Shown here in pieces: positions 1 through 11,350 of a DNA stretch of 64,000 bases. The DNA is from Cornus controversa (taxonomy: Eukaryota; Streptophyta; Magnoliopsida; Cornales; Cornaceae): assembly GCA_026545225.1 (NCBI GenBank), contig CM048845.1, positions 27,804,001-27,868,000 of the forward strand, in the 5' to 3' direction. The translations under genes were made by a program, and so were the position numbers. The stretch's first letter is position 1, and every line of letters begins with the position of its first letter. The notes under the pieces are model-generated. The model saw nothing but the letters and a program-made list of their open reading frames with translations. It had not been told where the DNA came from and did no database searches.

Positions 1-83
1 GGCTCTCCCTCCTCCATCTCCACCGAGGCATCCATATCTACATCGTCTGGAGGATCGCCCTAGTGGTCATGTCGCTCTAAGTG

Positions 84-893
84 TCACCTCACTCGCTCCC
101 AGTGAGAAGATGTGAAGCGGGCGGGCAGTGCCAACTGGATGTCAGTATCACTGACCAGTATACTAGCACGACTAAGAAAAGCGGCGACCAGGAAAGGAAA
201 GGGAAGCCGCCAGCTCGCTGCTCGTCGCATCCTCTTGTTCACGAGGCCGTCCCAGACCTTGAACATCTGCCCCCAGATCAGTGATGGGACAGAAAACCAT
301 GTGCCCGTGTGGAAAGAATAAAGGCAATGGAGGAGGTCGCCCCTATGCTCTGCCACGTGCTGTAGGGGACACGCGTTCTTGATGAGAACGGTGTCTAGGA
401 ACCACAGTCTGCTCGGGCACATCGATTTGGACGTGCAATTGTGACTGGACGTGGTAAACGCCCCACCACAAATGTCCATCACGATGGAAAACAGTGCCGA
501 GTCTGCTGGAAGTGCGGCCCTGAAAAGCGGTTGACCGTCCTGGTCAACCATGTCTGGTGGCTGGTGAGGGATGCCGAGCATCTGCGCAATCCGGCTAGGC
601 GTAATCGTAATCGTCGTGGTGCCCACGACCGTCTCTAATGTGTCCGGCGCTATACAGGAGTAGGTCATGCGCTCGTAGAAGACCTGCACTAAGCGCTCGT
701 GTCCCACATCAGTGGCAGGCACACATAGTCGGTCGAGGCGACGCCTCCAGAGCTCGGCGACAGTCCATGCGCTGTCGGGACGCGTCTCGAACTCTCTCAA
801 GTCAAATGTATGCTCCAGGTGAAAGTTTCGAGACCGAAAGACTCGCCCAGGCACGTCTCTAACTGCACCGGGTGCATTCTTCACCCTCGCCAT
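84..893 (-). CDS. putative plant transposon protein-domain ORF (transposon-associated, role unknown)
   Basis: This is an uninterrupted 269-aa reading frame from an ATG at 893 to a TGA at 84-86. Residues about 30-150 (FDLREF, RLVQVFYERM, then a segment containing ITPSRIAQMLGIP) resemble the 'putative plant transposon protein' domain (PF20167 in my memory), which is common in plant genomes next to retroelements. No catalytic motif is visible and its biochemical role is not known to me. It lies on the same strand as, and downstream of, the Athila-like gag-protease at 4910-2112, so it may be the 3' accessory ORF of that element. The coding part is clearly more GC-rich than the surrounding DNA. 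A good donor/acceptor pair just upstream suggests a 5'-leader intron. Domain identification is from motif memory; intactness is directly seen. Confidence 0.65.
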   Translation of the reverse strand: MARVKNAPGAVRDVPGRVFRSRNFHLEHTFDLREFETRPDSAWTVAELWRRRLDRLCVPATDVGHERLVQVFYERMTYSCIAPDTLETVVGTTTITITPSRIAQMLGIPHQPPDMVDQDGQPLFRAALPADSALFSIVMDICGGAFTTSSHNCTSKSMCPSRLWFLDTVLIKNACPLQHVAEHRGDLLHCLYSFHTGTWFSVPSLIWGQMFKVWDGLVNKRMRRAASWRLPFPFLVAAFLSRASILVSDTDIQLALPARFTSSHWERVR

Positions 894-907
894 GATCTCA
901 GAGCGGT

Positions 908-1296
908 CTGCACTTTATTCCAAAAATTACATAAATAAACAAAAAATAAAAGGAATACTAAACTGAAAATGAAAATAAAAGAATAAAAATGAAAATGAGG
1001 TCCTAGTCCATGGTGTTGACAAGAATTCAAAAAGAATCGCTCTCAAAGAGGCAGTGTAAGCGGATGCAACCGAAACGAAGATGCCGCGGTTACAAACCGT
1101 ACACTAAGCATTTGAAACAAAAAGAATACCAAATCTCACTCCTACATGAATTCCCACCCCCCGAAACCCGCAAAATCCCATTACGAACATCGCAAATGCA
1201 CCCATCCAACCCAACATCAACTGTATATGTTTATTACACCGTAGAACTATCAAAAATAGCGAGAAAGTACGCAAAATGTAGCCATGCATCACTTAC
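908..1296 (-). other. candidate 5'-leader intron of the ORF at 893-84
   Basis: On the minus strand a consensus donor (TGAG|GTAAGT, GT at 1296-1295) is followed 389 nt later by an AT/T-rich stretch and a TGCAG acceptor ending at 908, 14 nt before the ATG at 893. The intron is AT-rich at its 3' end. A TATTTAA-like box on the minus strand near 1520 could serve as promoter, giving a leader of roughly 200 nt before the donor. This is inferred from splice consensus only. Confidence 0.4.
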
Positions 1297-1544
1297 CTCA
1301 AGGTGAAGAAGATGAACGGCATACGAAGGTGAAAACCCAACTCGCAGCCGCGAAGAAAAGAGCGTGCGAGTGCTAGCGGCGATCTCAGACTATGTCGAAT
1401 GGCAGTGGATGATCGGCGATGGAAGATCACGTGCGGAATGGTGCTCGGGGAATCTCTGGATCGCTCAGAAAAGAGAAGGAAGTCGGACGGTTTGTGGAAA
1501 TGAGAGGGAAGCCCAATAGTTTAAATAAGATTTCGGCTCACATG

Positions 1545-1965
1545 CAGGCATCGCGTGCATCTCGATTGATCGAGATGTGCATCTCGATTGATTGAGATTT
1601 CAATTGATCGAAATCCCACTTCGATCAATCGAGATCAGCTTCGATCGATCGAAATCAACTTCAATCAATCGAGATTCCTTCTTCGATCAATCGAGACTTC
1701 TTCCATGAATCGAGACTTTTAATTCGATCAATCAAAAAATTATTTCAATCAATCGAAATTTTCTTTCGATCAATCAAAATTTTCGATCGATCAAAGACCA
1801 ATCGAAGTGCTCTCGAAGAATACTACCTCTCGGGACTTTTGGACTTCTCAAACTCTCTACAATATTTCGATCAATCGAGACCAAAATCTCGATCAATCGA
1901 AATCTCGATTGATCGAGATCTTGGTTTCGATCGATCGAGATGCTCAAAAATAGTCAGTTTGAGTT
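1545..1965. repeat. array of near-palindromic TCGATC(A)ATCGA motifs
   Basis: About fifteen degenerate copies of a 12-18 nt motif, ATCTCGATTGATCGAGAT and variants such as TTCGATCAATCGAGAT, are packed into about 420 bp between the gag-protease stop and the ORF at 893-84. Each motif is nearly self-complementary. Copies in both orientations alternate with short unique linkers, so this is not a simple head-to-tail satellite. The same motif recurs at 6385-6500 inside the LTR of the same element. Confidence 0.75.
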
Positions 1966-2111
1966 ATGCTTCAGGGACTTGGACCTTTGGAACTTAGATA
2001 CTAAATTGCTTAGATACTACATTTAACTTGGATTAAAGGGACATCATGGAAGCATGATAGCTACCATGGCTACGCCACCTTACACGTCTATGGCATGACG
2101 TTCGGATCGGC

Positions 2112-4910
2112 TCACGAGTAAAAATATACGGGATCCGTCAAAGTGACGACATCCACGTATTCGGTGGTAACTTGGTCATCCACGCATACTTTTAAGTGAT
2201 GCCCGTTTACTTTAAACAACGAGCCGTCTTTCAAGTCCTTCAATTCCACCGCTCTGTGGGGAGTGAAGGAATTAATCAACGGAGGAAAGGGGTCTCTAGG
2301 AACTCTCCAATTAGGCACATCCATGACAGTAGTGACATCGAGCATTGAGTTAACTTCATAAATAGATTGCTCAATGTCAAAATCATCATAGTTGAAGTGA
2401 TTTAGGCATGCCTCTAAAGGATCCTTGGAAAGAATAGAAGGAAGTGCTTCTTGAACAAGGTCTTCCACTACATCGACACAAAAGCACTCACTTTCATCTT
2501 CGGATGTGTGGTAGGAAGCATTGAAGATGTTCAAGCGGACTTTCATATTTCTGAAAGAGATGTCCATCACTCCGGTACGGCAATTAACGCAAGCGTTTGC
2601 CGTGGCCAAAAATGGACGACCTAGAATGATAGGAATATGTCGATTTAGATTTTGGACCGGTTCTGTGTCAAGGACTATGAAGTCCACCGGAAAGTAGAAT
2701 TTGTCCACTTGAATGATTACATCCTCAATTATGCCACGTGGTTGCTTCACCGAGCGGTCGGCGAGTTGCAACACAACCGTGGTATGCTTGAGTTCCCCCA
2801 AACCTAGTTGTTGGTAAACTGAGAATGGAAGTAAATTGACACTAGCCCCTAAATCAAGAAGTGCCTTTTCAAAAGATTGATTTCCGATGGTGCACGAAAT
2901 GGTCGGAGCACCCGGATCTTTGAATTTAAGAGGGGCTTGGTGTTGGAAAATGAAGCTTATGTGCTCAGTTAAGAGGACTTTATTAGGAGCATTATTCCTA
3001 GATCTGCGCTTTTGAGCGCACAAGTCCTTCAAAAATTTAGCATCGGAGGGAATTTGTCGAATAGCATCAAGGAGAGGGAGATTGATCTTTAATTGTTTGA
3101 AGATCTCCATCATGTCTTGGATTTTCTCTCCTTGCTTCCCAAAATGAGAAGGTTCCTTCAATCTTTGAGGAAAAGGAACCGGAGGTTCAAAAGAAGTGTC
3201 AAGATTTGGAATTGATAACGACACAACTTCACTTGCCTTTCCTTTTGGATTTAAAGGGATGTTATTCACATTTGGATTTAAAGGAAACACTTTTGGATTT
3301 AAATGGGATTCTTTTGGATTTGCGGATCGCTCATTGAATTCCTTCTTCTCTTCCTCCCCTACCTTGGAATTGATGATTTTACCACTCCTTAAGGTGGTGA
3401 TTGATTGAACTTGCTCCGGAGGAGCATTACAAGATGAAGATGATGGATCTTCAATCATATGAACACCCTTAGGATTTGCCACCGGTTGACTCGGTAACTT
3501 ACCTTCCTCCCTTCTATTCAAGGCATTAGCTAGTTGCCCGATTTGAGCTTCTAACCTAGCCATAGATTGAGCATTAGCTTCAAGCTTAGCGATTAATTGA
3601 GAATGAGTTTCCAATAAGCGGGTATTAGCCTCAAGATTGCTTATCACTCTTTCTTCAAAGCCTTGGCTTCTCGGAGGAGGTGGTGGTTGTTGGTAATTGG
3701 ATCTTTGATGGTAAGGTTGAGGATTTGGCCTATATTGAGGCTGTTGAGATTGGGAATTAAAAGAATTTTTCCCTTGAAAAGAGGGACTTGATTCTTGAGG
3801 TTTCCATGAAAAAGCCGGATGGTTCTTGTAACCAGGATTGTACGTGTTTGAATATGGATCATTCATTTGTTTAGAGTACAAGGCATTCGCTTGCTCTTGA
3901 GCATAATCGGGAGATTGCCCGGCAATAGGACAATCTCGCACGAAATGTGAAGTACTATAGCAAAATGAACAACCTTCCTGATTTTGAACAGGTTGGCTTG
4001 GAGTAGGCAGCCCATTTTTCATGATTAGGTCCATTTTTCAAGATAAGGCTTCTACTTGCATGGTAACCTCATCTACCCGTGAAATTTCATGCACTCCTCT
4101 ACAAGGTTGGGTGGCCTTCCCTTTCCTAGTGGAGGAGCGTTGAGCTGAATTGTTGCTTAGGGTTTGAAAAAGTTTCTATGCCTCATCGGGGCTTTTCAAA
4201 AGGTATCCACCCCCACACGCGGAGTCTATCATTTGTCTATGTTGCTCACTCACCCCATTATAAAAGCTTTGCACTAGCTGCCATTTTGGGACAGCATGAT
4301 GCGAACAAGATTTAAGAAGGTCTTTTAATCTCTCCCACGTCTCATGAAATTGTTCTTGGTCAATTTGGGTGAATCCGGTGATGGCTCTCCGAATATCACT
4401 TGTCTTACCCATTGGGAAGTATTTTTTTAAGAACTCGATTTGCATCTCTGCCCAAGAATGGATTGAGTTAGGTTCTAAAGAATTGAACCAACTTCTAGCT
4501 TTATCTTTTAGGGAGAATGGGAACATACGCAGCTTTAGATCATCCTCCGTAAAGTGTGGTACACCAATGGTGGAACACACAGAAAAGAAGTAATCTAAGT
4601 GTCGGTATGGATCCTCATTAGGGAGACCATGGAAGCTTTTAAGAAGATTGATGGTGGAGGACTTTATTTCGAATTGAGTTGCCGCTACATCTGAAAATTG
4701 AATACATGAAGGTACTTCAAATGTAGTCGAAAGGTAAAAGTCCATAAGCAACTCTCCTTGAGGAGGTGGAGGTGGAGGTGGTTGTTCATGATTAAAAGGA
4801 GGTACGTAGTCCGGGAGGTTGTCTCTCATTTGGGTCCATGTTTTCAGTCCTAGGCAATATAGGGTCCCTAGAGGTTCCTCTATGTTGTCTAAGTGTTCTT
4901 TCAAGTTCAA
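2112..4910 (-). pseudogene. Athila/Tat-like gag-protease, broken by two in-frame stops
   Basis: The gag part (4910-4176) carries the retrotransposon gag core (DPYRHLDYFF, LKDKARSWFNSL, KKYFPMGKT). It reads in one frame into the 640-aa segment 4034-2112 through two nonsense codons: TAG at 4176-4178 and a TGA just before the Met codon at 4034. The second part has a CX2CX4HX4C zinc knuckle (CSFCYSTSHFVRDC), a glutamine/proline-rich linker, a coiled-coil-like stretch and a pepsin-like protease. The protease active-site triad reads DLGA, as is usual in Athila relatives, followed by LADRSVKQPRG and IILGRPFLAT. The frame ends in TGA at 2112-2114 with no reverse transcriptase behind it. No ATG is visible at the 5' limit (the first codon at 4910 is TTG). 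Gag would form particles and protease would process them. Confidence 0.88.
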
Positions 4911-5219
4911 TATTACATGGAAGCAATGGAAGTGACAAGGACCGTCTACCTAGCATGCATTAATAGTAGAACAACACCTCAATACACAAAAATAAACAAT
5001 AATATATACAAAAAGAATGAAAGAACTCAAACCACTAATTTTAGATTTTATACTCACAAAGGGTTCCAACTTTAATCCTTTTAGATGCCCGCTATGTGGT
5101 ATACCTAAAATCAGGAAATTTGAGAAATAAGAACAAGATATATACAAAAAGAATGAAAGAATTTCTAGCCTAAGAATTAAACCAGATTTAATCTTTCAAT
5201 GGCGACAATTACACTGTAG

Positions 5220-5237
5220 TCCCCGACAACGGCGCCA
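5220..5237 (-). other. primer-binding site, tRNA-Asp type
   Basis: The minus strand reads TGGCGCCGTTGTCGGGGA, the usual Athila/Tat primer site complementary to the 3' end of tRNA-Asp. It lies 9 nt inside the LTR end at 5247, where first-strand synthesis is primed. Confidence 0.85.
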
Positions 5238-5246
5238 AAATTTTGA

Positions 5247-6207
5247 TGTGGTCGGAACTAAATTATATTGTAAGCTTAATTTTGCCCTTTTTATCAAAAT
5301 ATAATTTAACCACTCGCAAGAGCACGAATCTTTGTAGATACGGTTCTATATAGAGGGTATCGATCCCACGAGGACTAGTCGCAATTGTCTTAAAGAAAGA
5401 TTAATTCTACTTTAATCCTAAAAACAGGTTTTTGAATTTTTGTTTATAAACCATTGCATGAATGTAATGACAATAAATTTAAAAGGTAAAGGATGGGAAA
5501 GAGAACTAGGGTTGGTTTCCACCACTAGCCATTCACATGTTCATAAGTGTAGCAAGCATGGGATTCATTAATTAAATGCCTAACAATGTCATTAGGCTTG
5601 TGACCTCAATGACATATCAAAAGATCAATGTGTGTGCTAACCTATCATAATCCATCTTCAACAAGCATAGCTCTTCAACCTAACTAACTACCTAATTACC
5701 CTACTCTCTAAGTGAACCCTACATGCATCCAAACTACCTTGTCTTGGCATGGTCTATACAAGCAAACATCACACATTCATTTAAACACCATTATCTAGCC
5801 ATCATTTGCACTTCTTGTGGAATATACAAATGTTGTGCATTCAAATGACAAAATCTACTCTAAGACAAGAATAAACTCCATATCAAATGAATATATATAA
5901 GAAATGTATTAGTGTACATGATCACTAGGCTAAACAATCAACATTTAATTACAAATCCCAAGTGCTACAAGAAGGAACAAGTTTACATGGCTAGGGGTTA
6001 AAACCAACACCCTAGTAGAAGAGTTAGTTGCTCATGGTTGCCTTGCACTCTTCCATTGATGGAGAAGATGAAGCTTCTTGGTCTGGTTCAGTTTCTTCTC
6101 CTCTCTCCCGAAAGTCTCTCCTCTTGATGGTCTGATGTGTGTTGAGAGATATGAGAGATATGTGGCTATTTTGTGCTTTAAGGCTCCTTTTTTAACCTTG
6201 GGGCCCA

Positions 6208-6261
<54 letters not shown>

Positions 6262-6699
6262 ATTATATCAAGAAGGTCCCCAAGAGTCTTGTTCAAGTCA
6301 GACAATCCCCCTAAGTCGTGCAAAAAGGGGGATTTTGTTGCAAGTGGGAGAGCAGGTGAGCAAGTGGCCAAGTGGGTTCTGCAGAATATTGATCAATTGA
6401 GATTGGATCTCGATTGATCGAGATTTTGATCAATCGAAATGAGATCTCGATCAATCGAGATTTCGATTAATCGAGATCAACATCTCGATTGATCGAAATG
6501 CCTTTGGCTGTAATTTCTGATTTTTCTCTTGAACTGCAAAAAGCCTCAAACTTTGCTCCATTTACTCCAAGACCTGCAAAACATCAAAAACACAAAAATA
6601 CCGTAAACATATCTGGGTAAACACAAAAACGGAATTAATATATGCAATAAAGAGGGTTCAAATGCATAAAATTGAACACTTATCATGCAGCACTTATCA
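5247..6699 (-). mobile_element. 5' LTR of the Athila-like element
   Basis: On the plus strand the LTR starts TGTGGTCGG at 5247, next to the primer site, and ends ...CACTTATCA at 6699; on the minus strand that is TGATAAGTG...CA, a common start for plant LTRs of this clade. A nearer TATCA at 6681-6685 is an alternative end. It contains the phrase around 5317-5376 (CACTCGCAAGAGCACGAAT ... ATCGATCCCACGAGGACT) seen in many related LTRs, a (TA)n tract at 6211-6260 and a cluster of TCGATC motifs at 6385-6500. The right end abuts a chromovirus integrase fragment, so the Athila-like element inserted into an older element. The short minus-strand ORFs inside are not credible genes. Confidence 0.75.
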
Positions 6700-6724
6700 A
6701 TTGATCAAGATTGATCACCAGAGA

Positions 6725-7210
6725 CTGCCGGGGTCTTTGCAACCATTGCCTATATTGGAGTGAAAGTGGTAGAGCATCTTTATGGATTTCATTGTAGGAC
6801 TTCCCACCTCACAGCGAAACCATGATGCTATTTGGGTGATAGTGGACAGGTTGATGAAATCAGCACATTTCTTGCCAGTTCGCTCGAGTTACACCTCAGA
6901 GCAATATGTGAAGCTTTATATTGTAGAGATAGTGAAGCTTCACAGTATGCCTTTGTCTATTATATCGGATAGAGATCCAAGTTTTGTTTTAGGGTTTTGG
7001 GAGAGCTTTCAGCAAGCAATGGGTACAACTTTGCACCTCAGTACAGCCTATCACCCTCAGATCGATGGTCAGACTGAGAGGGTTAATCAGATTCTAGATA
7101 ATATGAGGTGAAGTCCACTTGGAAAAGGGAGGATGAGATCAAAGCAAGGTATCCAGAGCTTTTTTTATTAGGTATGGGCTGAATTTTGAGGACAGAATTC
7201 CTCTTTTTAG
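6725..7210 (+). pseudogene. chromovirus (Ty3) integrase core fragment and polyprotein tail
   Basis: The frame 6782-7111 encodes the integrase core of a Tekay/Del-like chromovirus: MDFIVGLP, AIWVIVDRLMKSAHFLPVR, ISDRDPSF and STAYHPQIDGQTERVNQ. Just upstream the expected tryptophan-rich lead-in (LQPLPILE) has two stops. After 7111 the sequence jumps directly to the C-terminal end of the polyprotein (WKREDEIKARYPELF, another frame), so the rest of integrase and most of the chromodomain region are deleted. A purine-rich tract (AGGGGAAAAGAA) at 7209-7220 precedes the LTR and fits a polypurine tract. The fragment is dead; its 5' portion is cut by the Athila-like element. Confidence 0.88.
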
Positions 7211-7220
7211 GGGAAAAGAA

Positions 7221-9886
7221 TGTAATACCCCATAATTTGGACGTCAATTATTTTAAATTTGAATTTCTTTACATTACTTTTATTAATTCATGTGAAATGC
7301 TTTCCCTTATATTTGTATCATTTTATGTGAATTGATTTTCCTTTATATTTTTATCATTTCATGTGAATTGTTAAGTTTGATATCTTATCATTTCATGTGA
7401 ATTGTTTGGTCTTTATACATTTTATTAGTTCATGTGAATTGCATTGCCTTTATATTTTTTTAGCATTTTATGTGAATTATTTTATTGATTGTGTATTGTC
7501 TGTTTTAAATTTTTAAATGCTTTGGATTGGGCTAGGGAGGAGTCTGGGCTGGAATGGTTGGGCTAGGGGTATGCTTAAGTTGATGGGCTAGGGTTTACGG
7601 TTATGATATTTTATTTTTCTTTTATTTTTTTATTAGTTTATTTAGTTTTTGGGAAAAAAAAGAATAATAATAATTAAGACGAAAGAAATAGGAGACTAGG
7701 GTTTCTGCCTTTTGCTTTATGTACAAAAACCAAGAGAGTAAACGAAAGAGAGAAGGGAGTGAAGGAGCGATCGGGTGAACGAGTTTTTGAATCGTCAAAG
7801 AGGCAAGTTCGATTATTCTCTTTCCCTTTGAATCCGTATGCATAGTCTAGGGTTGAGGATTATGTTTACATTGAAATTTTTTATATAATTTTATGTGTTT
7901 TCTTCTGTTGCTTACTGTTGATAAGTTTTGTGAGATTGATTATGCTAATTGTACGTGGGAGTATAGGTTTATATATGTATGAATATATGCATATATATTT
8001 AATGTATGGGTATAATGTATGCAAATTGTATGTGCATGAATTTGGGAAGGAAAGGGATCTTCATATGTAAACCTTTTGTGTTGTTATTGTCCAGTAAACG
8101 TCCCTTGATCTTTAGGAAAACAGATCGTTGAGGAATTTGACTTCGATTTTTGAATTTTTGAGAAGAATCCTAGAACTTGTAAATTGATGGTTTTCGATTC
8201 GGACCATTTTCGATAGGGGTTTTTGTACCAATGGATAGAAAGGATCAAGAGGAGAATATTGGTACAAAAATTGGGGTGAACAGAGGTTGGACGACGTCGG
8301 TAACAAGCCGGAAAAATCCCCCAGCTCGTTGCCAAGCGCGCAGGCGAAGACAGCCCCAGCAGGCGCGTGTCCCCCACTCGCGCCGCCGGTGCGTGGGGGC
8401 GCGTCCGGCCGACGCCGATGGCCGAAAAAAGATTTTTGGGCCCCACTCGTGGGGGACCACCTCTGGGTCGAATATGGGCCCACTATGAATTATTTCGATA
8501 TTTTTGGAAAAACTTGAAAATTCAAAAAATCATTTTTTAAAAATACTTAAATACTTCCAAAAATTCCAAAATTTTTATTGTAACTTCTTGGACGTTAATT
8601 GAAGTTGGGTTTTAAATTTCATGCAGAAATGAGCTTTCCTTGCGATTAAATTAATTTTTAAAGTGTCTCAAAATTTGGTTTTTCAACTTATTGTATTTTA
8701 GAAAATATTTTAAAATTCCAGAAACTTTTAAAAAAATTTAGGTAACCTTATAGGGATTAAATACACTTGGGTTATATTTTATTTCTTTTACTAGAAAAAT
8801 ATTTTTTTTAATTTTTGAAAATGTTGAAAATTCCAGAATTATTAAATAGGGTTCTTAGAAGTAGAATAAGCCTGGAAAATTAGATTAGAGTTAGGTTTAA
8901 ACTCCGTCGAAGATTAAGATACATTGGAGGTTTGGTTGGGTTTTTGCTCCTAATATGGATGTTTGTGTTATTTTATTTCTTAACTATTTTCCCTTGGAAA
9001 TTGTATTTGTTCATGATACAATTGGTTTTAATTTATTCGTGAATGAGTTATCTTTTGTGGAGATTGAATATCACATAATTTAAATACTTACGGTTTGGGC
9101 AATTTTAATCATTGTGCACTTTATTTGATTTTATGTGGTAAGTTGGTTTAAAGGAGACATGTAAGGATTGCTAGGGGCATGTTAGGATTGCCAATACCTA
9201 TTAAGGTATCCCTAAATTTAAAGGAGGCATGTAAGAATTTGACGTTTCTTTCTTCTGAACTTAAAGAATGTGTTCACTTTTCTATGATAAGGGTTTTGAT
9301 GGAACATTGTAAAGGATGACTGTTATTTCGAAAACATGAACTAGATAGTGAATGACTCGTATGTTATATCTATATATTTTCCTTTTGTGTTCCTCATACT
9401 AAGGGTATGTATATTGGTTCTCTGATTGTGATGTAGTAGATAGGACTTGCTCGTGGGTTTAACCAACTTTGTTCATATTTCAGGTCTCAGACAGGTTCCA
9501 CCGCGATGATAGAGTTGTAGGATTGGTGGAGGCAGACATCTCTTCTCATCAGTCTCAGGGTAGAAATTTATCTTCTTCTTCAAGAATTCAAACCATGAAC
9601 TTTATGGAGACTTGGGTTATTTGTTTTAATTTAGGGTTACAAACTTTTGTTCTTTTTGGTTAAGGGGTCCTTAGGTTACGGGGCTTCCGAATTGTATTAC
9701 CAGACAGGTACTCATTTATTTAATGTTTATTTTAATTCAGAGGGATTTTTATCTATTATGCTTTTAGAATTTATTTCATTCTGTATTTTGTCCTCTATAC
9801 TTGTTGGTATCAGTTGTTAGTATCTCTCAGATTTTGTGTATGAGACTGACTACCTCATACGCAAAATTTTGTGGGGGCGTATTTCA
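7221..9886 (+). mobile_element. chromovirus-family LTR, copy 1 (3' LTR of the truncated element)
   Basis: It starts TGTAATACCCC directly after the polypurine tract and ends GGGGGCGTATTTCA. It aligns along its length with the copies at 16114-19194 and 41820-52760 through shared landmarks: TAATACCCC start, a GGGCTAGGG block, an AACGAAAGAGAGAAGG leader-like segment, a GC-rich patch at 8310-8450, a CAGGTTCCACCGCGA block at 9490, a GGGGTCCTTAGGTTAC block and the GTATGAGACTG...CCTCAT end. The small ORFs on both strands at 8084-8517 are by-products of the GC-rich patch. With the pol fragment at 6725-7210 this is the 3' end of one element. Confidence 0.85.
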
Positions 9887-9989
9887 AAGAGATTCCTAAT
9901 CAGGGTCCAAAACTCGTAACTATGCCTTTAATGGTTATAATCCCATCGCCTTTTCTTTTAACTTATAATACCTTTTCCCTCATTTCCGA

Positions 9990-10346
9990 TCTATTATTAT
10001 ACTCACCCTATTCCTATGATTATGTTTGTCACCTGAATAAAATAGTTTGTATCGATCCTTCCCCAATCTCTCTTGCCTTTTCCCCTTTCCATTTAGTTTC
10101 TTGTAAACATGTTATTTTAATCTTTCTCATTTTAAGTGTGTCCATCAGTTCAATACTCTTCTTCCCCGTTAGTGTCCCTATATTCGATGTTCCTATATTA
10201 ATTTTTTGTTTTCTACTATTTTTATTTGTTTTACTTGAAAGAGATTTCATTATAGAGTTGTGACATTGATTTTGCAGTCGGTTGTCAGTTATCTCCCAGA
10301 CACCATCCCACCGCCTTTTTGCATCCAACCTTTTGGGTACCGGCAA
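9990..10346 (-). pseudogene. RTE-type LINE endonuclease N-terminal fragment
   Basis: The minus-strand frame contains NIGTSNIGTLTGKKSIELMD, KIKITCLQETKWKGEKAREI, the start of an apurinic endonuclease as encoded by RTE-clade LINEs in plants. Catalytic residues beyond the QETKW block are missing, so this is a short relic of a longer element. The rest of 9887-10380 shows nothing else recognisable. Confidence 0.7.
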
Positions 10347-10515
10347 TGGGAGAATAAAAAAATACCTAGGTTTTCGAAATATCTACATAAAATTATGTTC
10401 TAATAGTGTAATCTAGCCTATAAGTTACTAATTTGGTCAAATTTACAAATAGATACCTACCAAACAAAATCCTCCAAGTTCTTTGTGTCCTAAAATCATA
10501 AATAAAAAAATAAGT

Positions 10516-10745
10516 ATATAAATCAAGATGCTAACCATGTGAATATATATCAAGATGCCCCAAAATTAGAATCAGTATGTGTGTGTACGTGTGTAACTGT
10601 GTGTATAAATCAAGATGCTATGTGCAATATATATCTATGCCAACTCTGTGTATATAAATCAAGATGTCCCAAAATTAGAAATCAGTGTGTGTGTAGTTGT
10701 GTAACTATGTATATATAAATCAAGATGCTATGTGCAAAATATAAA
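10516..10745 (+). repeat. two-copy GT-rich tandem repeat, about 113-bp unit
   Basis: The phrase ATCAAGATGCCCCAAAATTAGAA, then a GTGTGTGTA run, then ATAAATCAAGATGCTATGTGCAA, occurs twice in tandem with small differences, followed to 10860 by further GT-rich sequence. The surrounding gene-free stretch 10347-11350 is otherwise AT-rich with no ORF or recognisable element. Confidence 0.65.
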
Positions 10746-11350
10746 AGTACGTAATCGTGTGTGTATATGTATGTCAGGTGTGTGTGTGCGCATGTAATAT
10801 TGTGTGTTTAGATGTGGGTGTTTATATATGTATATTAATATGTAGGTGTTGTGTACCTATACAACTGTTGATTATGAAGATGATTCCGTCAATACATTAA
10901 CAACCAAAAATTTTCTTCATTAGTAGTATTATTAATTCAATGTTTTTTTTAATTTTACACTTTTTAAATTTCTGTCGAGTTTATAATTGACTGAAGTTTC
11001 TATTTCAATTATGGTGTATATTCTTGTCTGTATGCTTTGTAAGATTAATCATTTTTGGAAGTCATTATCAACAATCAATATATTAGGATAAAATGTAAAG
11101 TAAGCAGTATTTCAGACTTAATTTTTTTATACTTATCAAACAATTTTAATAAATTCAGCACTTAAAATTCAGTTATATCAAATTGGTTTTCAGATTTGCA
11201 AATTTAGAATTCAACTCTTAATTAATTTACAGTTTTTTCAAACCACATGTAGGTAACAGCCTTTTCATTTAATCTTATGTACTTTCATCCTCCCCCACTT
11301 GAAAGTTGATCAAAATTCTGGTAATTTTAGGACAATTTTTGTCATACCCA

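Larger units (their letters stand above)
1..6699 (-). mobile_element. Athila/Tat-like Ty3 element with gag-protease but no visible RT/integrase (partial, runs off left edge)
   Basis: On the minus strand the order is LTR (6699-5247), primer-binding site complementary to tRNA-Asp (5237-5220), a gag-protease frame (4910-2112), the TCGATC motif array (1965-1545) and the transposon-domain ORF (893-84). No reverse transcriptase, RNase H or integrase motif is seen between 2112 and 1, so within the window it looks like a non-autonomous derivative dependent on another element. The 3' LTR would lie left of position 1. The part from 2112 to 6699 is secure; inclusion of 1-2111 is inferred from strand, order and the shared motif array. 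Confidence 0.6.

Noticed and set aside
1010..1306. 98-aa basic ORF and opposite 62-aa ORF
   Set aside because: They overlap the candidate leader intron and have no recognisable domain or coding bias.
8084..8517. Cluster of overlapping 70-123 aa ORFs on both strands
   Set aside because: They arise from the GC-rich patch inside the chromovirus LTR; the equivalent patch at 17055-17398 has different frames open, so no conserved protein.
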